Assembly (NCBI RefSeq): GCF_949987515.2
Contig: NC_082689.1
Location: 3,414,001 to 3,478,000 of the forward strand
Length of the DNA stretch: 64,000 nucleotides
Reading direction: 5' to 3'
Origin: Delphinus delphis
Taxonomy: Eukaryota; Chordata; Mammalia; Artiodactyla; Delphinidae
Under the pieces are notes generated by a model. It did no database searches, had not been told where the DNA came from, and saw nothing but the letters and a program-made list of their open reading frames with translations. Below are positions 35,601 to 46,104 of this stretch, piece after piece (the stretch's first letter is position 1; the number at the start of each line of letters is the position of its first letter). A program made the translations under genes and the position numbers.

Positions 35601-38600
35601 TCCCATCCTCAGGGCCCCACCCTCATGACCTCATGTAACCCTAATCGCCTCCCAAAAGCTCCATCTCCAAATACTATCATACTGAGGGTTAGGGCTTCTA
35701 TATGTGAATTTTGGGAGGATACAATCATTCGGTCCATAACACCTAGGAAGTGTGTCTGACTTCGAGTTTGTGGACGAGCAGAAAAATCCAGGATGTGCAG
35801 GCAGAGGGTGGATCAGCGGTTTCCATTTAGGAGTCACCCCAAACTAGATTCTCATGAGAGAGAATCATGATCTTACCCTTCCTATGCTAAAAATCTCAGC
35901 CCAGACTTGTCTCTTATTCTCTGTCGGTAGCAAATTGAATCGTGTCCCCCAAAAGATTCGTCCTCCTCCTAATTCCCAGTGCCTATGAATGTGGCTTTAT
36001 TTGGAAAAAGGGTGTTTACCGATGTAACTAGTTAAGGATATTCCTGGATTTCGGGTGAGCCCTGAATCCCATGACCAGTGTCTCTGTAACAGGAGAACAC
36101 AGATGCAGAGGGGGTGGCCATGTGAAGACAGAGGCAGAGACGGGAGAGATGCACCTACAAGCCAGGGACCACCGGCGGTTGCTGGTCCCCACCAGGAGCC
36201 AGGAGGGGGTGTGGAACAGATTCCCTCTCAGAACTTCTGGAAGGAGCCAACACTGGAAACACCTTGATTTTGGACCTCTGGCCCCCAGAACTGAAAGGAT
36301 AAATGTCTGCTGTTTTTAGCCACGCTTTTTGCGGTTATATTTGTTATGACAACCCCAGGGCACTAACACACTGGCCTTGGAGTGAAAAATTTAACTCCAA
36401 GCATGTGGCTACATTTACCAGAATCTCCCAACAAGCTTCCAACCCAGCCCGGGTCTGGGCAGGACAGAAGCTTTGTCTGGAGTCTCATCCCTGGCCCCTC
36501 CCAGTCCCTGGTCTAGTTCTGTATATGACATACCCTATACGCTATGGGGGCAGAACATCTTTTTTTTTTTTGCGGTACGTGGGCCTCTCACTGCTGTGGC
36601 CGCTCCCGTTGCGGAGCACAGGCTCCGGACGCGCAGGCTCAGCGACCATGGATCATGGGCCCAGCCGCTCCGCGGCATGTGGGATCTTCCCGGACCGGGG
36701 CACGAACCCGCGTCCCCTGCATCGGCAGGCGGACTCTCAACCACTGCGCCACCAGGGAAGCCCAGAACATCTTTTTTAAAATTTATTTTATTGAAGTATA
36801 GTTGATTTCTGCTGTACAGCAGATGACTCAGTTATACATACGTATATTCTTTTTCATCCTTTTCCATTCTGGCTTATCACAGGATATTGAATACAGTTCC
36901 CTGTGCTCTACAGCAGGACCTTGTTTATCCTTCCTGTATATATACTAGTTTGCATCCATCCCTCCTTCACCTCCTCTCCCCCTTGGCAACCACAAGTCTG
37001 TTCTCTATGTCTGTGAGTCTGTTTCCGTTCTGTAAATAGTTCACTTGTGTCATGTTTTAGATTCCACATATAAGTGATATCATATGGTATTTGTCTTTCT
37101 CTTTCTGGCCTACTTCATTTAGTATGATAATCTGTAGGTCCATCCATGTTGCTGCAAATGACATTATTTCATTCTTTTTATGACTGAGTAATGTTCCATT
37201 GTATGTATGTACCACATCTTTATCCATTCATCTGTCGATGAACATTAGGTTGTTTCCATGTCCTGGCTATTGTGAATAGTGCTGCTGTGAACATTGGGGT
37301 GCATGTATCTTTTTGAACTATAGTTTTGTTCGGATATATGCCTAGGAGTGGGATCGCTGGATCACATGGCAACTCTTATTAGTTCTTTGAGGAATCTTCA
37401 TACTGTTTTCCATAGTGGCTGCACCATTTTACATTCTGGGGACAGAACATCCTGGTGTTAGTAAATAACTATTTTAAAGCCACAACACTTTGGAAAGCTA
37501 TGCTAAGGGGAAAACAGTCTTCAAATGAAAGGTGGATTGCCCAATATGTTGAATGAATGGTTTGGGGATAGACCTTTCGTTGTGTGTACTTATTAAGCAG
37601 GGACAATAGTGCATAAAAGTCCTTGCTCTCCAGGTGCTCCCTGTCACCAGGGGTGACAGATGAGAACACGGAAGTCTACCTGTGCAGTGGCTGAGTGATA
37701 AGCACAGGCGGGCTACTGTAGACCACGCCCAGGGAAGGGGGCCCCAGCACTGCCCCAAGGGCTCACACTCAGAGACCCGGTGGACATGTAGGGAGGTGGG
37801 GAAGAGGAAGGATTCCAAGCAGAGAGGTCAGTGGAGAAGGGAGGTCAGCAGGGAGAGGTGTGGGTCAGGCTGGGGGGTTAGCAGGAGGCCGGGAAGGTTG
37901 CAGGGGAGGAGCTGGTGTGACCGTCAGCATGCCAGCTACCTCGCTGGACACCCACGGGGTGACCCTGGTTGTCAGAGACCCTTCCATGCCTCACATAGTC
38001 CAGAGGATTTGAATAGGACCCTGAGAGTCTATCTTCCCACCCAAAGCCTCTGTGGAATCTGCAAAGGTCTGCAGCAAATTCCTTGCCACTCTTTGCTTTT
38101 TCTGGAAAATGCCATCTTCTAGAAGAGGTGTTTGCTGAGCCTTCCCCACTGAGGGTGACAGGAAGCACAGGGCTGGCTGTCTCTGGCTGGTTTGCTGAGC
38201 CCAGGGTTCACGCTGGCCCAGGCTGAGCCGTGGATAAAGACCTCGTCCTCCATGTAAAACTCCTTCTGGGCTTCTGTTTCAGGTGCGTTCTTCACAAAGG
38301 TGGTGGATTTGGGGGCTGCGTCTCTGAAGTTTGAGATCTGGGACACGGCTGGCCAGGAAAAGTACCACAGCGTCTGCCACCTCTACTTCAGGGGTGCCAA
38401 TGCTGCGCTTTTGGTGTATGATGTCACCAGGAAGGTGAGGCTCACCTGGGTGTGTCCCCGCCCTCCCAGGCACAGGGATGCAACCTTCTGGCGGCATTAC
38501 GTGACTGACCTGTGCTGGTGCTTTATGTTAAAATCGTGAGCACCAGTGGAGAATCCTTCAGTGAAAGTCAGTCACCTCCTCTGGGAAGCCCTCCCTGACA

Positions 38601-41600
38601 ATCCCTTTGCCTGCTGCACAGTTAGGTTTGCGCCCCTCCGTGGTCCTCTTGGAGTACCCAGACCAGTGCACCCCCATCCATCACTCACGATTCCTTGGGT
38701 GCCCACGGAGCTGGTGAGGGGGGTGTTATGAAAACAGGATACAGCCCCTGGCTGCACATCCACTACAGAATCTCATCGGGCCAAACAGCAGTGAGCAGAT
38801 GCTTAGTGTACCAGCAGGGAAGGGTGGGGTTCTATGGGAGTTGCCAGGAGGGGCACCATACTTCCTGCAGGAAGGCTCTAGCTGAGACGTTGGGAGAAAC
38901 AGGATTAGCCCTGTTGGGCAGGGCCGGGCAGGGAGGTGGTGGTGGGCATGTGAGTGGCGAGGGGGAAGGGATTTCCGGTCAGAGGGCAGTGCTGGTGGAA
39001 TTAAGGAGGTCGAGTGCCGTGCGTGGAGCCCCTGCAGTGCTGAGAGCAGGCCTACTGGGTCAGCATGGCTGCAGGGGAGAGGGGCTGCGTGGGACCCAGG
39101 ACACAGGCCCCGTTCCCGGGTCTGTGGGGCACTGCAGTTAGGATCAGGGTTTGGTGTGACAGCCACTTCCCCACAAAGTGGTCCTTGAGGGTATCGTGGA
39201 GCAGAGGCCCCTAGAGCTCCAGGTCTGACTCGGAACCTCCTGCAGCCCCCAGCCTCCTGCTGGCTGGGTGAGGACAGAGCTGCCTTCGGCCCAGACCACC
39301 CGAGGCCAGAGAAAGACCAGCTACCCCTGCTCAAGGGGCAGAACAGCCCTTGGGGCCCGATATAAGGCCAGTTGGATCATGTGCCATTTTATGTTAAAAT
39401 CGTGACAACCAGTAGATTCCTTCAGTGTAGGTTGGTCACCTCCTCCAGGAAGCCCTCCCTGACAGCCCCTCTTCCTGCTGCACGGTTGGGTTTGCGCCCC
39501 TCTGTGGTCCTCCCGGAGTACCCAGAACAGAGCACCCCCATCCATCCCTCACGGTTCCTTGGGTGGGTCACTTGGATCCTGTGTTTTACGCAGGGTAGCT
39601 ACCGACACTTGCCTTGTCCTTCCTGGGATGGCTGAGGAAGACCACCGGGTTTGCCTGACAGTCCTGTTTTCCTTTCTCAGGCTTCCTTCTGCAAGGCGCG
39701 GCAGTGGCTGAAGGACCTGGAGGAGGAGTTCCACCCGGGAGAAGTCGTGGTGATGCTGGTCGGCAACAAGACGGACCTCAACCAGGAGCGGGAGGTGACC
39801 TTTGAGGTGGGCCTGGAGACGGTCATTATGTCCCCGGTGCAGGAGGGGGGAGGGACCCCAAACACACACGCCCACCTACCGACACACTCATACACACCCC
39901 CCCCCCCACGCGCACACACTCACATACCACTTTAGCTTCCCTCCTGGGCGAAGGTTTCTGGTCTCTCCTGGGAAGGTCAGACCCAGAGGTGTCTGCTCCT
40001 GGCTGCGGGGAGAGCTGCGAGCATGACCGCAGCCTCCCGAGGGCTGGCAGGGGCGGGCGCAGTGCAGGGAACGGTTTCCATGAGGAAACCACGACCCTTC
40101 CCACCCTCGCTCCTTCTTTGAGTAATGGCGGGTTTCAGATCTTTCTCTTTGTGTTCAATAAACTGTTCAAGAAGGGGCAAATCCAAATTTTTTGCTAGGA
40201 AATGAGCAAGGGAGAGAGAACCCGAAAGCTGCAGCTCTTCTGTAAAACGACCAACAGCAGAATAAATGCTCTAGGCGGTTGCTTGTAAAGCGGGGAGAGC
40301 CTGAAGCAGGGAGCAAGGGGTTCACGCGTGTGTGTACAGGACGCGCGTGTGTACAGGACGTGTGCGTGTACAGGACGCGTGTGTGTACAGGATGCATGTG
40401 TGTGTACAGGACACGCGTGTGTGTACAGGACGTGTGTGTGTACAGGATGCGTGTGTGTGTGTACAGGACGCGCGTGTGTGTATAGGACGTGTGTGTACAG
40501 GACGTGTGTGTACAGGACGCGTGTGTACAGTGGTGTCTGTGTGTGTGTATGTGGGGGTGGGTTTTAGGAGAGGCTCTGGGAGGAGGGGCAGATGAGGGGA
40601 GAGCGGGACGGGGAGGGTGCTGGGCTACAGCGCAGGGCAGGAAGGGGAGAAGTCTGGGGGCAGGGGGCGGCCACGGAGGCCGTGCTGGGTAGGCGCTGGG
40701 GCTCAGAGGCAGAGATCCCAGCACCGGTGTTGGGAGTGGGGGCTTTATACCGGGGCAGCCTTGAGTCCCTGGGGTGGGGGCCTGATGGGTGATTTAGGAA
40801 GAGCGTGTGGGGCCCAGGTCAGGCCGAGTTGGGAGACGGGGCCTGGGTGGGGAGACCCACTGGAGGCCGGGGGCCCAGCTCAGGGACGGGAGGGGTCTCC
40901 TCTCCGCTCTCCCAGGACCCCTGCCCGCGGGAGGGGGACCCCGTGGCTTAGCCTGCACGGAAGCGGCCGCCCTGGGGCCTGGGCTGTAGACCCTGGGCCC
41001 CCAGACCCCACCCTGGCTTCTTGTTCCCTCTGAGCTCCCACTGAGCTGGGCCTTGGGGGCGGGGGGCAGACCCCGGAGCCTCAGGTGCCTGGCTGGGCAG
41101 AGGCCAAGCTGACCTGTGGCCAGTGCAGCTTTCACATTGATTTGGGGGCTTTTCATCTTAAAATAATTTCAGAATTACAAAAATTGTTGCAAAAATAGTA
41201 CAAGAAGTCCCTGTCGGCCCTTCTCCTGGCTTTCCCAAATGGTAACATCTTACGTAAGCTCGGAACAACGAGCAAATCAGGAAACGAACACTCGAACTGC
41301 TTTACAGCTGTCGCTCAGATTTCGTCATTTCCCCACTAACGTCCTTCTCTTGGTCGCGGGAAATCTGCCCCTAGATTTGGCCGTTGAGAGCGCTCCCCTC
41401 CGCTGGCCCTGTCACCCGCCCTGTTATTCCTTGAGCGCTTCCTTCCTTTCTGGCTCACCAAGTTGTTCCAGGTTCACCTTTGTCCTTTCTCAGCCCCAGC
41501 CCTGGAATCAATCATTTCCCCAAAGAGCCCTGGTTCCTAGTGCCGGGGAATGAGTTTAGGAGTCAAGATCTGTGCATTGGATGTGCTCATTCCACGGGGG

Positions 41601-43064
41601 GTGAGGTAACCGTGCTCCCATCCTGGGAAGCCTCCAGGACAAACTGGCAGACGGAGGGCTGGGGACCTGTAATTTAGGGGCCAGAGGCTCATTGGACCCG
41701 AGGACAAACCCCTAAAATGACCCCATCTGGAACCCCCAAGCTAGTTGGGCAAAGGGGGGTATTTGAGTTTCATTCATGTGACCCAGATATGAGCTACCTG
41801 AAGTCACCGAGTCTTCAGCTGTACCAGGTCACCTTGTCCTTTAAAATACAAGTAATAATGTCCCCATCCCTGTGTCTGGGAAAGGGCTGAGAAGCTCGTT
41901 GGGGAGTGGTGAAGAGCAAAGCTCTGCGGGCCAGGCTGGGGGTGGGGGGAGTAGACACCGCTGGGCGCCATGCTGTGGGCACGGCCGGCCCAGCCCCCAG
42001 GGGCCGGCTCAGCGTCAGGCACTGAGCACTGCGCCTCCTGGGAGGGTCCGGAGGCGAGGGGCCTGCACGGGGAGGCCCCCAGCTCCTCCTTCACCCCGGC
42101 CTTCCCATGAACGCTTCTCCGCTTCTCGGCCACACGAGCAGCCCTGGTGTTTCCCAGACGCCCTTGCTCTGTACACCCTTCACTCCACGTAGGTCGGACC
42201 CCTGTGGGACGGTGGTGGGGGACCCAGAGAAGGGCCAGGCTCCCACCAGGCTGTCCCCACTCCCCTTGCATGTTTCCTCTGTTCTCACTTGGTTTCAGAG
42301 CCCACCGGTGCCAGAGAGCCGTGGTAGGGGCAGGAACCTCGCCAAGGAAAGCATCCTTGGACCCCGCTGCGGGTGCCGGGCTCCCCTGCCAGCGAGCACC
42401 CTCCCTGCCCTGCTCCCTGGTCTGGGCCCCCTTCTCTGGGAGCCCCAGAAACAGAACTTGAGGAATGACGTTCTCTGCTGGTGCAATTGTTTCTCGGTGT
42501 TTCTTGGGTCTTCCTGTTAGAAGGCGTCTAAGTGTTCTTGGGAAACTTCTGATGATTAATGTGGGCTTTCCGTGGCCATTTCCGTCAGGAAGGGAGGGAG
42601 TTTGCAGAGAGCAAGGGGTTGCTGTTCATGGAAACCTCGGCCAAACTGAACCACCAGGTGACTGAAGTCTTCAGTGCTGTCGGTGAGTGACCAGCCTCCG
42701 ACCCCAGAGCAGGGGGTGGGGGGACCATCACTGGGTCTTCAACAGGTCTTCTTCTCTGGCAACCTGGGACCCAGCAGAACGTCCCCAGGGCCTGGAAAGT
42801 GGGCAGGAGTCAAGGGCCCGTGTTTCCTGCTTCCTGGAAAACATCAGGGAGGGTGGGACCCTGGGGGATGCCACGTGTGCAAGGCGAGTGCTGGGCTGGG
42901 TTGGGGGATTTTCCTCCCAACCAGGCCACGTCCTTCTCCTGTCATCCACAGCCCGAGAGCTTTTGCAGAGACAAGAGAAGCAGGAGGGCCAGAGGCAGCA
43001 GGGAGATGCACGGCTGGCTCTGAATGAGACGCCCCCGGGGCGGGGCAGATGCTGCGCCCGCTAG
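29479..43064 (+). CDS. RAB17: RAB17, Rab-family small GTPase (five coding exons, complete)
   Basis: Joined exons 29479-29635, 38283-38434, 39681-39806, 42589-42682 and 42952-43064 give 642 nt and 213 residues, against 212 in human from memory. All introns are GT-AG. Visible motifs: P-loop GSGSVGKS (26-33), switch I Thr50, WDTAGQE (72-78), NKTD (132-135), ETSAK (160-164), and a C-terminal Cys210-Cys211 pair (CCAR) for prenylation. The exon-encoded blocks YHSVCHLYFRGANAALLVYD and KNDFRSILPTVGC match RAB17 specifically. RAB17 is an epithelial Rab of apical and recycling endosomes, with roles in transcytosis, and also in dendrites and melanocytes (family knowledge). The ATG has a good context (G at -3 and +4) just inside the acceptor. 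All catalytic elements are intact, so I expect a functional gene. Its upstream noncoding exon is not located. Confidence 0.96.
30229..30426 (+). repeat. Direct repeat copy 2, right of RAB17 coding exon 1
   Basis: Second copy of 29050-29247. On its left side the MIR-like sequence that precedes copy 1 is absent, so the homology breaks sharply near 30226. On its right it runs straight into an expanded CATT/CACT array. Confidence 0.95.
30431..30526. repeat. 20-bp minisatellite of CATT/CACT words
   Basis: Five units of TCCATTCATTCACTCACTCA (30431, 30451, a 16-bp short form at 30471, 30487, 30507). Copy 1 of the flanking direct repeat has only one rudimentary unit here, so the array expanded after or with the duplication. 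Confidence 0.93.
32205..32340. repeat. AT-rich low-complexity block
   Basis: Nearly pure A/T with repeated aataaata, ttattat and attatta words, partly self-complementary. It directly abuts the SINE pair at 32351. No coding content. Confidence 0.9.
32351..32466 (-). mobile_element. RAB17: CHR/Bov-type SINE, truncated
   Basis: Reverse-oriented body: ggtttggccacgccacacagc, gtgggatcttaattccctgacc, gcagagtcttaaccactggacc. Its tRNA-side end is cut where the next SINE begins, suggesting insertion of the second SINE into the first or end-to-end targeting. Confidence 0.85.
32467..32798 (-). mobile_element. CHR-type SINE, full-length, antisense in RAB17 intron
   Basis: From the T-rich tail and ggctgctttgggtcttcgttg through the tagttgtggc word array to gtgggatcttcccggacc and ccaccagggaagtccc. 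Same family as 10876-11246 in the opposite orientation. Confidence 0.93.
35255..35740 (-). mobile_element. Old LTR-type repeat (MaLR-like) with internal (GA)n
   Basis: Opens with cataataaacaccacagactgggtgcc, then cagaagtttattctcatagttctggg. It closes with ccatctccaaatactatcatactgagggttagg and tgtgaattttgggagg. A purine-rich GAGA/CAGA microsatellite fills 35479-35577. Reverse orientation. Class and name are from memory. Confidence 0.6.
35930..36375 (+). mobile_element. Old LTR-type repeat, plus orientation, near full length
   Basis: From gcaaattgaatcgtgtccccc via tgtggctttatttggaaaaa, ggccatgtgaagacagaggcag and caccttgattttggacc to gaactgaaaggataaatgtctgctg and acaaccccagggcactaaca. All the standard blocks are in order, so it is almost complete and well diverged. 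Confidence 0.65.
36566..36762 (-). mobile_element. CHR-type SINE inserted at the edge of an L1
   Basis: Body ttgcggtacgtgggcctctc to gcgccaccagggaagcc. The flanks are CAGAACATCTTTTTT at about 36551-36565 and 36763-36777. The left copy is itself part of the neighbouring L1's target duplication, so the SINE came second. Confidence 0.93.
36778..37437 (-). mobile_element. LINE-1 3' end, 5'-truncated, with target duplication
   Basis: Reverse L1 from ttttattgaagtatagttga through ccctgtgctctacagcagga and ttgaactatagttttgttcg to the ORF2 end (gggatcgctggatcacatgg). The target duplication GGGG(G/A)CAGAACATC is at 36546-36559 and 37438-37451 (13 of 14). A SINE now sits between the left target copy and the L1 tail. 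Confidence 0.92.
38283..38434 (+). CDS. RAB17: RAB17 coding exon 2 (switch I/II)
   Basis: Acceptor ttctgtttcag; begins GT to complete Cys53; ends at Lys103 with donor gtgagg, phase 0. Encodes AFFTKVVDLG, then WDTAGQEKYHSVCHLYFRG (switch II) and LLVYDVTRK. No stop codon or frameshift. Confidence 0.96.
38522..38701 (+). repeat. RAB17: Intronic direct repeat, copy A (L2-like content)
   Basis: Starts tttatgttaaaatcgtga and ends cacgattccttgggtg. It matches 39388-39565 over its full length at about 85% by eye. The middle (cacctcctctgggaagccctccctgac) has the look of the 3' end of a LINE-2 element. Confidence 0.9.
39388..39565 (+). repeat. RAB17: Intronic direct repeat, copy B
   Basis: Second copy, 866 bp downstream of copy A, in the same RAB17 intron and ending 115 bp before coding exon 3. 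Shared rare words such as gtttgcgcccctc and ggagtacccaga exclude two independently inserted LINE-2 copies. Confidence 0.9.
39681..39806 (+). CDS. RAB17: RAB17 coding exon 3 (guanine-specificity NKTD)
   Basis: Acceptor cctttctcag, 42 whole codons, donor gtgggc. Encodes residues 104-145, including WLKDLEEEFHPGEVVVMLVG and the G4 motif NKTD at 132-135. Confidence 0.96.
40324..40537. repeat. RAB17: CpG-containing minisatellite in RAB17 intron
   Basis: About 12 tandem units of 15-21 bp built as acg(c/t)gtgtgtgtacagg, varying mainly in the number of GT steps. Most units carry one or two CpGs. Peptides such as VCVQD or YTHTSCTH in its frames are artefacts. Confidence 0.93.
41155..41350 (-). mobile_element. 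Old LINE-1 3' fragment
   Basis: Plus text aaaataatttcagaattaca, gttgcaaaaatagtacaagaa and atggtaacatcttacgtaa is the reverse complement of an old L1 3' UTR. Short, with an approximate right edge. Confidence 0.6.
42589..42682 (+). CDS. RAB17: RAB17 coding exon 4 (ETSAK)
   Basis: Acceptor tttccgtcag, donor gtgagtg, with the last base in a split Ala177 codon. Encodes EGREFAESKGLLFMETSAKL, including the G5 motif. Confidence 0.96.
42952..43064 (+). CDS. RAB17: RAB17 terminal coding exon (prenylation tail)
   Basis: Acceptor catccacag at 42951; stop TAG 43062-43064. Encodes the hypervariable tail, starting ARELLQRQEKQEGQ and ending RCCAR. Human ends CCAH from memory, so the double-cysteine geranylgeranylation site is kept. 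Confidence 0.95.
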
Positions 43065-43450
43065 AAGGGGCCACTCCAGGAAAGGCCGTGGGGAGGATGC
43101 GCCCAGCCCACACCCACTGGTCCTCAGGGTGAGCCGCCGCCAGCTCCACGTCGCTTGTGGTACTTACCTGATTCACTGTTGATGCTGGCTTGCTCCTGAG
43201 TCCTAGAGGCTCTGCAAGAGGGCGTCCCTTAGAATAACCACCTCCCAAGCTGGTGGGAATCATTCAGGAGAGGGTCCCATGTCCAAGGCTCCCAGAAGGT
43301 GTCAGCTCCACCTCTCAGACACTAGATACCGACTGAATCCCTGATGTCCTGCGGGGTGGGCACGCATGGCCCTGCCCTTAGCTGCCTGGCCACCGGACAC
43401 TGGAGAATGAAATGGTCAGAGGGGAAATAAAGATCGGAAAATCACCCAGC
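43065..43450 (+). promoter_or_regulatory. RAB17: RAB17 3' UTR and poly(A) signal
   Basis: A canonical AATAAA lies at 43426-43431, 362 bp after the stop codon, with no earlier signal. Cleavage would fall near 43445-43455. The UTR end is inferred from this signal. Confidence 0.75.
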
Positions 43451-43814
43451 ATGCACTTGGTGTTGGGCAGGGGGCTGCCCGGGGGCTTGGGGCCCCCCTG
43501 CTCCTGGGAGGTGGGAGAGGGGACAGCAGGCCCAGCTGCAGGGGGCAGTGCCAGGGAGAGATGGCGTGACCATCATGGGGCTGGGCCCGTCGTCACAGGA
43601 TCTCTGTGAGATTCCCCCGAAGGACGGTGCCTGACAGAGGGCAGCTGGGGATGGGGGTGGGGGAATCAGACCCCCTACTCTCTGCTCCTCTCTGTGAATG
43701 CGAAGTGGTGCTTGTGCAAAGCACGCCAGGACTCAGACTTCAAGCCGAGGTGCAAATTGTATCGCGTATGAGTTTTTCTCCGAAAGGTAAACCGATTTCT
43801 ATCATGTGGTCCTT

Positions 43815-44135
43815 TTTGTTTTTCCAAATGTTTTTTTATTGTGGTGAAAGTCACATAATATAAAACGTACTATTTTAACCACATTTAACTGTACAGTTCG
43901 GGGGCACTAAGTACATTCACATTGTTGTGCAATTCTCACCATCATCCGTCTCCTGAAGTTTTCACTTTCTTAAACGGAAACTCTGTCCCCATAACACCCT
44001 GAGTCCCCATTCCCCCTCCCCCCTCCCCTCCCCCGACCCTGGAATTTATCAATGGACTTTCTGACTCTATGAATCTGGCCATTCTATGTACCTCGTGTAA
44101 GTGGAATCAAACAGTATTTGTCTGCACCTACTGTC
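43815..44135 (-). mobile_element. LINE-1 3' UTR fragment
   Basis: Plus text ttttttattgtggtgaaagtc, accacatttaactgtacagtt, ttgttgtgcaattctcaccatc and tctgactctatgaatctggcc is an older L1 3' UTR in reverse orientation. Confidence 0.8.
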
Positions 44136-45879
44136 CATTGGAATGCATTTTTAGGGTTAACTTTATATCCATGGTCTTCGGTGAGTTTGTAAGCTGGGGG
44201 TCTGTTCCTGCACATCCTCTAGGAGGGCTCATGGTGAGTAAATACTGAGGGGCCCCAGGCGCGGGCTGTGGCTGAGGTGGGCACAGGACATCTTTCTGGT
44301 GGTGACACATCATGGGCTCACCTCGTTCCTGCCTTTAGAGAGGCCCGATGGCTCTTCTGTATGAAATTTTAAATAAGACGACATTGTCATCCCCCTGAAA
44401 AAGGTGGCTTCACTATATCAACTAACTTCTATATCAACAGAAACGTAAAGCATCCTTCCCCATTGACGCTGAGCTCCTGGACGTCCCAAAAGCACTCGCG
44501 GTCTTTTTCCTAGACAATTTCCAGGTGAAACCTGACAGCTTGGTGCTGTGTGCCCTGCAGTTTCTGACTGCAGTGAAGTTTTGTATGCGACTGTTCCCTT
44601 GTAGGTGAAGTACGTGAGGTGTGAGCCCCTCTGTGTAAGGCTGAGTCCTCATGCTGTCTGTTACCCCACGCTGGGGTAGCAGGGCTGGGATCCCTTCTCC
44701 ACAGCGCGGGACCCACTTCAGAGGCGGCGGGAGGCTGAGGTGGCCCCTGGCCACTAGATGGCGCGCCAGCATCGCTGAAGGCAAACCCCACCGCCCCTGG
44801 TCTTTGCGTCCTGAATGCTGCTTTGCTGACAGTAAGGCTTTCAGAGGAGTATCTGACCCGTCCATGATGAAGTAGGGAGTGGGGAAATAATATTTGTAGG
44901 ATGCCCACATTTCTGATTTTTTTCTCCCGTCTTGCCAGGCTAGTAACACTGTGCTAGAAGTTATTATTAAAACATATTCTTTGACTCCTTGCCACTTGGC
45001 ATCCGTTCACGCTTCCCTCCCTTCCCCCAAGATGGGATGGGGTGCGTTGTGATCCTGGAGCTGGGTTCCCCGTTGCCGGTTGTGATAGCCCCTTTTCCTC
45101 CCCTTCTCCCCCACGAGGCAGGTGGGGCTCAGCCCTGCAATGGAATCACCTAGGAGCCTTTGCAGGCAGCATCCCCGTGCCCACCAGAAGCTCTGGTTAA
45201 ATCCGTCTGCAGTGCGGCTTGAGCCCTGGGAGTTTTGAGCCCTCCAGGTGACCTAATATTCAGATAAGGGGGAGCTCTGCCATGAGGGCAGGGGTTCTGT
45301 CTGTCCTTCCTCTCGTGGGGCTGCCGGTGCCTGGTACGATGTCTGGTACATGCCAGGCACTCAACAAATATGTGTCCAAGAGAGGACAGGAGCCGATATT
45401 CCCAGTGATGTAAAGAAAAGGCATGTTCTACAAACAGCCTCCACCCCAGCCACCGCAGACGTTTATGGAAGCCTCTCTCTGCGTCAATGCTTCTCCCACC
45501 TGATCTCAGCCCGTCCTGGACCGTGAGGTGGTGGTAGGGGGCGTGGGCGTAGAGCCTGGGAGGCGATGAGCCCGTGGGGTTGCAGGTGCTCAGGGGAGGC
45601 TGGTGGTTGAGCTCGCCGTCCTGCCCGCATCCGGGGAATCCGCTCCAGCCCTTCGCATGAGCCAGGCTGTGTGTGCGCGTGCGTGCTCGTGATGGAGGCA
45701 GGAAGCACAGAGAGGACGAGAAGCAGCGTGTGGGCGCAGCCCTGCTGTCCTGCCTGTAGCCGTGACCCTTCCCATCCCCCTCTGCTTCTAACGCCTCCTC
45801 CAACTTCCCTGGAAGAGCCCCCTGTGCCCAGAGGGCTGACTCAGGAATCCATTCTTTCTCTTTTTCTTTTTTTTTGGTA
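44136..45879. other. No gene; MIR-like tail
   Basis: Unique DNA between RAB17 and PRLH. Near 45325-45375 tggtacatgccaggcactcaac followed by aaatatgtg fits a MIR end. The 217-codon minus frame at 45803-45150 has no domain and is not called. Confidence 0.45.
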
Positions 45880-45899
45880 CTTTTTTTTTTTTTTTTTTG

Positions 45900-46090
45900 C
45901 GGTACACGGGCGTCTCACTGTTGCGGCCTCTCCCGTTGCGGAGCACAGGCTCCGGACGCGCAGGCTCAGCGGCCATGGCTCACGGGCCCAGCCGCTCTGC
46001 GGCATGTGGGATCCTCTCGGACTGGGGCATGAACCCGCGTCCCCTGCATCGGCAGGCGGACTCTCAACCACTGCGCCACCAGGGAAGCCC
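45900..46090 (-). mobile_element. CHR-type SINE (young subfamily)
   Basis: Body from gcggtacacgggcgtctcac to gcgccaccagggaagcccc, preceded by a 20-bp T run. TTGGTAC occurs just before the T tract and just after the body (about 45874 and 46093), the likely target duplication. Confidence 0.93.
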
Positions 46091-46104
46091 CGTTGGTACC
46101 GTCT

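Larger units (their letters stand above)
29636..38282 (+). other. RAB17: RAB17 intron (8.6 kb) between coding exons 1 and 2
   Basis: Holds the second direct-repeat copy, a 20-bp minisatellite, an AT-rich block, three SINEs, an L1 and two LTR-type repeats, annotated separately. Stretches 30540-31980 and 32800-35240 look unique with no exon signature. The SINE and L1 insertions inside the transcribed unit are all antisense to RAB17. Confidence 0.9.
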
